Positions 1 through 64,000 of a stretch of 64,000 bases of DNA are shown here, in pieces. This DNA is from Amorphochlora amoebiformis (taxonomy: Eukaryota > Cercozoa > Chlorarachniophyceae), in NCBI GenBank assembly GCA_054601695.1, contig BAAHQB010000366.1:1-64000 (forward strand), given 5' to 3'. Positions within the stretch are counted from its first letter, which is position 1; each line of letters starts with the position of its first letter. Made by a program: the position numbers and the translations under genes. Under the pieces are notes generated by a model. That model was not told the origin of the DNA. It saw only the letters and a program-made list of their open reading frames with translations, and made no database searches.

Positions 1-67
1 TTAATAAATATAAAAATATATATTAATAACATATGTGTATATATATATATATATATATCTAATTTAG

Positions 68-25709
<25,642 letters not shown>

Positions 25710-26404
25710 TCTCTCTCTAGACTAGCTAGAGCCTAGACTAATGGCCTAATTGAATCTAATTAATTGTAACCGACAACTAGAGCGACTCTGTCAAGTAATT
25801 ACTAGAATTAAGTTAATAAATTAACATTAAATTTCAGATCAAGTCTATTCTATAAGTTTTGTCATGATGCATGTATTACGGCAAGGCTGAGTGTCGTGGT
25901 ACACATTCTAGATACTGCTTGCAGAAGATACTACAGTATCTAGTATCTTACGAGGTTACCGTCCTATAGCTAGTCTAACTCATTCTAGTCATTATTGATT
26001 CCGCTGATGCAAATTTAGCTATAGCTAGCTAGTTAATTCTAGTAATTAGTCTAGCTAGTAGTGTAAACTGTTTCTAGGATTTATTTAAAAATTAATATGC
26101 AGGGAAATACTACACTAGCAGCAGGGTTAGCAATGTTTTTTATCCGTTATCAACTTCATCTTGTCTGGATATCGTATAATTAAATGTATACAGTGTACGG
26201 AGGGTTCATAACTGTTTCGAGATACTCTTAACTAATAATATATTAACCTCGCACATACACGCGGGAAACTACCACAGAATCCCATGCCGGGGAACCAATT
26301 AACCGCCGGGTTAGGGGTCGACGATTTATGTTTCCACTGCGTCCTCTGAGTCCTAAGCACCAATAAACCTGGGCCGGAACCTACACAGGGGCGAGCGCAA
26401 TCCT
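25710..26404. other. Convergent intergenic region, genes 1 and 2
   Basis: This lies between the stop of gene 1 and the stop of the profilin-like gene. It is rich in CTAG, TAGC and AGCTAGCTAG palindromic words and free of long TA tracts. No exon is recognised. Confidence 0.6.
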
Positions 26405-26978
26405 TTACAAGGGTTTGATGTTCTTTTTGGAATATTCCTGCAGCTCAGGAACGATTCTAGCAGAGGTCGCCCTACCGCCCCACGTAATCACGGCGTACAT
26501 ATCTTTTTTTGAATCCGTTGTCACCTGTTTATCAGACATCTCAAAATCAAACAGAATTTAGTATCGATCGCAACAGAATATCAATACCTTGTGAAGACAG
26601 ATCCCATGCATATTACCCACTGTTCCACGTCGTCCATGGGTGGTGTCCTTCGACCACCTGAAGCAATTCATCGCTCAGGCTAGAAGTATGATTATGTAGG
26701 ATCTGAACCTGTGAATTTCGTAGTGTTCACCATCCAAGACCAGTCCTTTCCCGATCGTATCTTCGCGCTTGTCGAACGCCGTCAGGAAGTTCCTGCAGAA
26801 TATTAAGATATTATTTCTCCGTGTTTGAGCAGGCCCAGGAACCCGATAACCGTACTTACTTTAGCTCTTTCGTGTCTGCTTTACTCGTAGAATGTACCAC
26901 CTTCGCCCCGCCGTCAAAGACAACCAGTTTCGTCCAATCCTTGTACGCGGCGGCGGCCTCCTTCAGCTTGGACTCCAT
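26405..26978 (-). CDS. Profilin-like small actin-binding protein
   Basis: Exons (coding order): 26860-26978, 26709-26792, 26588-26657, 26405-26524. They join to 393 nt, 130 aa plus TAA, phase-consistent. The length is typical of profilins, small cytosolic proteins that bind actin monomers. The middle has a Gly-rich turn, the run GEHYEIHR, then a GRRGT..G segment, as in profilins of plant/protist type. The C-terminus (ATSARIVPELQEY near residues 110-122) matches the conserved profilin C-terminal helix. The start is the first ATG after an in-frame upstream stop. The N-terminal helix is less conserved than usual, so the family call rests mainly on the second half. The three introns are only 67, 51 and 63 bp with no microsatellite, unlike every neighbour. 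The start faces the SQD2 gene across 162 bp. Confidence 0.75.
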
Positions 26979-27140
26979 GGGGGCCGACGAATTCTTTTCC
27001 AAGAGAAGGTGACTGATCGGGATGTCACATTAGCTTCTACGACCGACATCAGTTATACCCGCGGAATTAAATTCGAACGCACTTCCTAAAACTTTTCGGC
27101 TGCAACGGTGGCGGTTGTCTACGGGCCCCCCACCTCTCAA
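26979..27140. promoter_or_regulatory. Probable bidirectional promoter, profilin / SQD2
   Basis: This is the 162 bp between the divergent start codons of the profilin-like gene (26978, -) and the SQD2 gene (27141, +). It contains no TA microsatellite, which stands out in this window. I see no clear TATA box. The call is inferred from position. Confidence 0.5.
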
Positions 27141-37594
<10,454 letters not shown>

Positions 37595-37618
37595 TAGCTG
37601 ACTAATAATAATAATAAT

Positions 37619-37669
<51 letters not shown>

Positions 37670-38203
37670 CGAAGCATTGGGACGAGAGATAAAGCGAGGT
37701 AGTGGAGATGGGTATAGGAGATTGAAATTAAATAAGGTATAATCTAGATATATCTCGTGAGGGCTCTTTTTTTCCTAAACTTATGCTCTTCCGGAATAAT
37801 ATCTTTGTATTCCGGAATTTTCTGGGCAGATTCTTGAATTTTGGAGAATTAAAAAAAGAATGAAATAAAACAGAATAATAAGTGTTTTTATTTGAAAATA
37901 ACAAAACAAACAAAAAACAAAAGGGAGCGAGGAGGAAAAGTAAGAAATTGCAAAAATTTGAAGAATGATAAATTGAAACTCGAATATTAAATAAATCGGG
38001 AAAAAAAAAAATAAAATAAAAAAAAAATTAAAAATCCTGCGAAAAAGTCGGGATGAGAGGGTTAAGACTCATTTTTTTCTTTTTAGTACTATTAGTTTTA
38101 TTGTTATGTTTTGCTTATGATGTTTACTATTTTTATTTCTTTATTTTTTTTTCACTGCAAGTGCACTTAACTTTTTTCGGGGACAGATTAAGAGTTATAT
38201 AAC

Positions 38204-38236
<33 letters not shown>

Positions 38237-38848
38237 TATAAATATATATATGTATATATATATATATATGTTTACTTACACATATATATGTATAACATAT
38301 GGTATAAACAAGTATCCTTCAACAGCCAATTTTGGAGTCCGAGAGAGTCGACGTGATCACACTAATTCAGGCAGTCATTTCGTATGGGTAGATATGCTTC
38401 ACAACAACATAATAGCTATCTGAGATGTTCCTAATAGCTAGCTAGACTAGAGCTATTTTAGACAGCTTGCATGTCTCTGTCCAATTAGCTGAGAACGGAG
38501 ATTAGAGGGTCAACCCGATATCAGACGTCGCGTTGTCGAAGAGTAGGCGTAGCAACTCTTAGTAGATCAGGCTGGGCCTAATGGCTCTGGTTTGAGTACG
38601 TCTGGTACATCCAGTAGTTCATACGCAACCTTGCCGCGACATTTTTTTTCTAGTTTTTACCTAAGTCACGAGTAACGACTGAAGTTAAACATCACTGAAG
38701 TTATGAAAACCAATGGTTGATAATACGATACGTTAGAAATTAGATCATGTCATAGAGATCTAGAGATTGTGAGCAGATATCATCCTCTGAGATAAATCAT
38801 TACGGAAAATAGATGTACATCTAGACATCAGGCTAGATATTCTACCCA

Positions 38849-38881
<33 letters not shown>

Positions 38882-39048
38882 ATATATACGAGAAGCTGTC
38901 CTGACGCTACTATAACTAGTATAACGGTTCTAGCGGTTAGTAATGCAATGATCGGACTGTGACTTTTTACAAATGATTAAGAAAATGCTTCGGCCACTAT
39001 CTACTGGATCTAGCTGGCGTCCAATACTAGAATAGTCGGCCTACGTTT

Positions 39049-39106
<58 letters not shown>

Positions 39107-39250
39107 ATATGCACGCATGCGCACATGTATATGCACATGTATAATAGTTACGAGATACGTATAATGCTGTATGCTTTCATACATTAAAAACGTGTTTGTA
39201 TATGTAAACATACATTTTCAATTTGCATACGGCATGTAGGTAACAAGTAT

Positions 39251-39302
<52 letters not shown>

Positions 39303-39314
39303 ATAGAACAATAC
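37595..39314. other. Convergent intergenic region, genes 3 and 4
   Basis: It holds the SQD2 3' end, A/T-rich runs around 37840-38160, CTAG/TAGC-rich sequence at 38390-38480 and 38740-39050, and a few TA tracts. No coding exon recognised. Confidence 0.6.
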
Positions 39315-51483
<12,169 letters not shown>

Positions 51484-51717
51484 TACGGAGGAAGCCTCGA
51501 AGTTGTCTGGCAACTCACGACCGCCACCACTCGGGGAATATTAAGGGATCTTTGCGGCCGAAAAGATGTAAATAAATGTGATTCTTGAGGCTTGTCACGA
51601 TATAATTTCGTTATATCGCGCAATATCATTATATATTACGCTACGTCACGCTGGTGACACGTGTCACTGTTTGACGAGTTTGAAGGCTGTCAAAGAGAAC
51701 TTTCCACTTCCGTCCGC
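51484..51717. promoter_or_regulatory. Probable bidirectional promoter, tRNase Z / PARG-like
   Basis: A 234 bp gap separates the tRNase Z start (51483, -) from the tentative PARG-like start (51718, +). It holds a perfect 14-bp palindrome, GTGACACGTGTCAC, at 51654-51667. Its CACGTG core is the G-box/E-box type bound by bZIP and bHLH factors in many eukaryotes. Only short AT-rich runs occur here and no long TA tract. Confidence 0.5.
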
Positions 51718-59622
<7,905 letters not shown>

Positions 59623-59773
59623 CAGAACACATATTAGGTAAAATCACCTAAACCTAAACCTCGCTCTAAAGTTCCTTAAAACATCCCTAAGACTAACCCT
59701 TAAAGATGCTTAGAAACCTCAATGTAAAAACTATGAATCTATTGTATCCGTATGTATATTCATATACGTATTT

Positions 59774-59806
<33 letters not shown>

Positions 59807-59809
59807 GAC

Positions 59810-59850
<41 letters not shown>

Positions 59851-59928
59851 TATATGCATATGTATCTTTGAACATTATATATCTATATTGTATATTATAT
59901 ATATATATATACATACATACATACATAC

Positions 59929-59961
<33 letters not shown>

Positions 59962-59997
59962 ATTATATATAAATATACATATGTATGCACATTATAT

Positions 59998-60052
<55 letters not shown>

Positions 60053-60182
60053 TAGTATTATATTGCACACATATAAATATATCTATATGTATGTATGTAA
60101 TATATGTTTATGCATTTATATATATTATATACCTATATGTGTATATGTAATCTACAAATGACATATATACATATACAGATAT

Positions 60183-60221
<39 letters not shown>

Positions 60222-60520
60222 TATACTCTTGTATATTGTTATAAACCTTTCCAGTGATTTCCTAGCCTCGTTCCGAAAAGTCGCCGATATCGAAGGATAT
60301 CAATCAAAGTTGCTAATTAACTCGGGACAAGGGTTTAATATAGCATAAATATTCAAAGCACAATCCCAACTTCAATTAATTACTAGTCTGATCGATATTT
60401 CTGTTCATGCTCGTATATGTTGACGTATGAGGTTAAAAATATATTAGGAATATATATATATATATCTATATATATATATATATATATATAATTATATAAT
60501 TTTGATATTCTATACATTAC

Positions 60521-60551
<31 letters not shown>

Positions 60552-60554
60552 ATA

Positions 60555-60598
<44 letters not shown>

Positions 60599-61229
60599 AT
60601 ATATATATATATATATATCAATATATATATATATATATATATTTACTCTAGCATAAATAATAATGATTAGTATACGCCTTTTTACAGATCACTGGGTATT
60701 TTACTTTTATCCGATTGAATTGTACGCAATCTTAACATTAGTAATGATGCAATTGTATAGATAGTTATCATACTAGTAATAGTAATCGATACCTATTTAC
60801 CTAGTCTAAGATGATACTCTAGATACTAGTGATAGGTGAGCCGGCTCATGCATGAGGCTATCATGCGGCGATTGTCAGTGAATACAACCGTACAATGATA
60901 GCTACATCATGAATTTTGGCATGCATGCATGTATTGTACTAGTAGTATTTTTAGTTTTTTGCATACGCTAGCTGATATGTGAATAAATACTAGATGTATA
61001 TCTCTGATCCGATAACTTCTAAATCAACAAATTCTAAATTTCTAGTCATACTGTAGCTGGCAGCTAGATCAGTGATATATTTTTATAAACGGTCAGCTCA
61101 ATGACAATTGCATTTATACATTGATGAACACGTACAACTTGACAGCCAATATTAATGGTATACAATACTAAAAACTCAACGAAACGATTACTGAACGCCA
61201 TTGGATCCTCGTGACTGATCCATGCGCAT
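59623..61229. other. Convergent intergenic region, genes 5 and 6
   Basis: TA tracts to about 60650 (with the small ORF candidate), then TA-poor, CTAG/TAGC-rich sequence at 60650-61200. Confidence 0.55.
59706..60348 (+). CDS. Possible two-exon small ORF, unrecognised
   Basis: An ATG-started stretch, 59706-59749, ends at a GTATGT donor. A second, 60255-60348, follows a pyrimidine-rich CTTTCCAG acceptor and ends in TAA. They join in phase into 45 codons. It lies between the convergent genes 5 and 6. I recognise no family. It could be chance, or the remains of an alternative last exon of the upstream gene. Confidence 0.25.
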
Positions 61230-61554
61230 CTATCGCAAATTCACAGGTCTAATTCTTTCGAGAAAATCTCCGTGCCTCAACATGGTACTCGCGTAGACGA
61301 GGTTATTCTCAAGCTGGAACTCGCAGAACTGTTTATGGTCTTTAATTTCCATCTGGACACACATTTTTATTGATCAGGAATGTGTAGGATAACAGAATAT
61401 CAAGATGAATAGCACCATTCTATAGTCACTAGACGCCAGGAAGAAGCGTAATGAGGGGTGGCACTTGCTCTGCATGATGTATGCCTTCCTAATTTCACCG
61501 ATCTTATTGTTGCCTGGAATGGGCATATGGAAGTGTATGTAACTAAAGATATAC

Positions 61555-61607
<53 letters not shown>

Positions 61608-61683
61608 AATACATGTGTATGTCTATATTAAAGTATACAAGCAGACGCCTATGAACATGTATATACATATACATACATATATG

Positions 61684-61715
<32 letters not shown>

Positions 61716-61825
61716 ATGTATATGTACATATATATATATATATATATCTTTTTGGTACTTGCAATTATACATGTAATGGTTATGTTTCATATACATACAA
61801 GTACAAAGATAACATCTATATATAC

Positions 61826-61879
<54 letters not shown>

Positions 61880-61885
61880 TGTATA

Positions 61886-61944
<59 letters not shown>

Positions 61945-62020
61945 ACGTATGAATACATATGTCTATATATATATATATATATATGTATTTATATATGTAT
62001 ATATATATATATATATATTT

Positions 62021-62113
<93 letters not shown>

Positions 62114-62416
62114 TATTAACCCTATAGCTAGTTAACTACGAGGCGTTAGTCTGTAGTTAGACTACAGATAGATAGAGGACGACAAATTGGCCAATAATGG
62201 TCGGAACTCCGGAACCACGGAACTGACGGAAACTATGGGTCCCGGAAGAGAAAAGGAAGATGCGACTACCTTTGCCATAATATTTCGTCATAATCCAAAC
62301 GGACCTCACCTGTTGTCAAACTGGAATCTCAACAACTAGACCACACCACTAGGCTAACAATATTATATTTTTATATACATATATATATTTTATATATTTA
62401 TATATACATACATATA

Positions 62417-62492
<76 letters not shown>

Positions 62493-62614
62493 GATATATA
62501 TATATATATATATATATTATACATATGTATATAATGTATATATATATATATATTATACATATACACATATATTATATCTTTATGTATATATATACATACA
62601 AAGATTCATTTTTA

Positions 62615-62709
<95 letters not shown>

Positions 62710-62741
62710 AATATAATACATACATATGCACAATTACATAC

Positions 62742-62789
<48 letters not shown>

Positions 62790-62828
62790 CTACATATATG
62801 TACATATAATACATATATATTGCATAAT

Positions 62829-62889
<61 letters not shown>

Positions 62890-62905
62890 ATACATATACA
62901 TACAC

Positions 62906-62962
<57 letters not shown>

Positions 62963-63073
62963 CTATATATACATATGCATATGTATTTATGTATATGTAT
63001 TCTATGTATATATATATATATATATATATAGATTTGTATTTACATACACGTACATATATATATATATATACAT

Positions 63074-63106
<33 letters not shown>

Positions 63107-63184
63107 CATATATATTATATATACAATTCATACAAAAAGTATACACACGTACACACACACATACACACCACACACACACACACA

Positions 63185-63227
<43 letters not shown>

Positions 63228-63323
63228 CATACATATATATATATATATTATATAAATACATACATACATATATAATATTACATGTATGTATGTAAAACAT
63301 GGATAATATAAGATATATATATG

Positions 63324-63356
<33 letters not shown>

Positions 63357-63365
63357 TACATATAC

Positions 63366-63405
<40 letters not shown>

Positions 63406-64000
63406 TATATATATATATATATATACATATGCATTTATATATAAAGATACAATTAGGTATATATGTATAATAAGTATGTATGTGAGAGTTGTGTGAAAGT
63501 TTTGTACTTCGCACAGCCATCTCCTCAAAATTTTCGCGGTCGACATTGACTATCATTATCTGGCGCGCCCATACAGTATCTTCGTCGACCCTAAAAAATG
63601 AAAAAATAATTATCACAAATGCTACAGGATTAGTTCAGGATTTCTTTCCTTTACCAATTGTTGATATCTTTGCATATTTTGGGGGCAAATATCGTAAGGT
63701 TCTTCATCCCCGTGGATAATGAGGTTTTCGTCTGCTTCTGGGGGGTAATCTCTTCTTTGTCTGCGATGCGTACTTGGTCATCTTTCTTCTCATTCCGCTC
63801 CCGCCTCTCGAGTCGGTTAGATTCAATCGAGGTCTGCTCCTCCGCTGAGTGACTGCCCGACCCATAATGGTTTTTGTGTAACCTAAGTTCACCCGGAGAC
63901 TTTTCAGACTTATTCGAATAACAGTAAGGAGACGACGCAATCTCCGAACTGTCATCTGATCGCACTCTTTGGGTTGCTGTAAGCCTGCGGGTGTTCCCCG
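61230..64000 (-). CDS. Protein with possible ubiquitin-like C-terminal domain, 5'-partial
   Basis: Exons (coding order): 63655-64000 (continues beyond the window), 63508-63590, 61416-61513, 61230-61352 (TAG stop). Phases agree at all three junctions (donors GTAAAG, GTACAA, GTGCTA). The first exon is hydrophilic, rich in Ser, Glu, Lys and Arg, probably disordered. The last three encode about 95 residues whose pattern (beta strand, '[10 protein letters not shown]' helix, '[12 protein letters not shown]' strand, acidic turn) recalls ubiquitin/SUMO-like folds, perhaps of the Rad60-SLD kind. There is no C-terminal Gly-Gly, so it would not act as a conjugated modifier. The fold call is inference from pattern only. 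The gene structure is much firmer than the function. Confidence 0.65.
62115..62372 (-). mobile_element. SINE-like insertion in intron of gene 6
   Basis: The minus strand begins with TTAGCCTAGTGGTGTGGTC (A-box-like, about 62357-62339), a weak B-box-like word about 35 bp on, then GAGGTCCGTTTGGATTATGA, which matches the element at 22500-23012. Confidence 0.4.

Noticed and set aside
51484-51513. Upstream extension of the tRNase Z start to 51513
   Set aside because: The codon there is TTG. The first ATG in frame is at 51483 and begins a typical signal-peptide-like segment.

Overview
This is a nuclear DNA window from a photosynthetic eukaryote, most likely an alga with a complex (secondary) plastid. 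The lineage is not settled. Evidence: every gene is split into many short exons with GT-AG (a few GC-AG) introns. One gene is the glycosyltransferase that makes the plastid sulfolipid SQDG. That gene and a tRNase Z gene both encode N-termini that look like a signal peptide followed by a basic, Ser/Thr/Arg-rich transit region, the arrangement used to cross the extra membranes of secondary plastids. Interspersed telomere-type repeats are (CCCTAA/TTAGGG)n, not the TTTAGGG of land plants and most green algae.

Nearly all the DNA is intron, and most intron sequence is (TA)n microsatellite. Protein-coding sequence is about 8.7 kb of 64 kb. I reconstructed six genes by hand by joining exon islands. 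In each, splice phases are consistent across every junction, and five include a stop codon. Left to right: (1) 68-25709, +, 49 exons, a 1037-residue (5'-partial) coiled-coil protein of unknown function; (2) 26405-26978, -, 4 exons, profilin-like; (3) 27141-37594, +, 23 exons, SQD2-type sulfoquinovosyltransferase, 475 aa; (4) 39315-51483, -, 28 exons, tRNase Z with a plastid-type presequence and a C-terminal SAP domain, 689 aa; (5) 51718-59622, +, 14 exons, microbial-type PARG-like protein, 333 aa; (6) 61230-64000+, -, C-terminal 4 exons of a protein with a possible ubiquitin-like end.

Genes 2/3 and 4/5 are divergent pairs with short gaps (162 and 234 bp) free of long TA tracts, probably bidirectional promoters. 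Genes 1/2, 3/4 and 5/6 converge on intergenic stretches rich in CTAG/TAGC words. Profilin has 51-67 bp introns without microsatellite, while its neighbours have introns of hundreds of bases.

The most unusual feature is a recurring pattern: partial copies of exons, usually one exon edge with its splice site, lie in the neighbouring TA-rich intron. They range from identical to badly decayed and occur in all four large gene models. The introns also hold telomere-type arrays, which in several cases supply the splice acceptor itself, long GA/CT tracts, and tRNA-headed SINE-like insertions. I see no rRNA, intact tRNA, CRISPR array or transposase gene.
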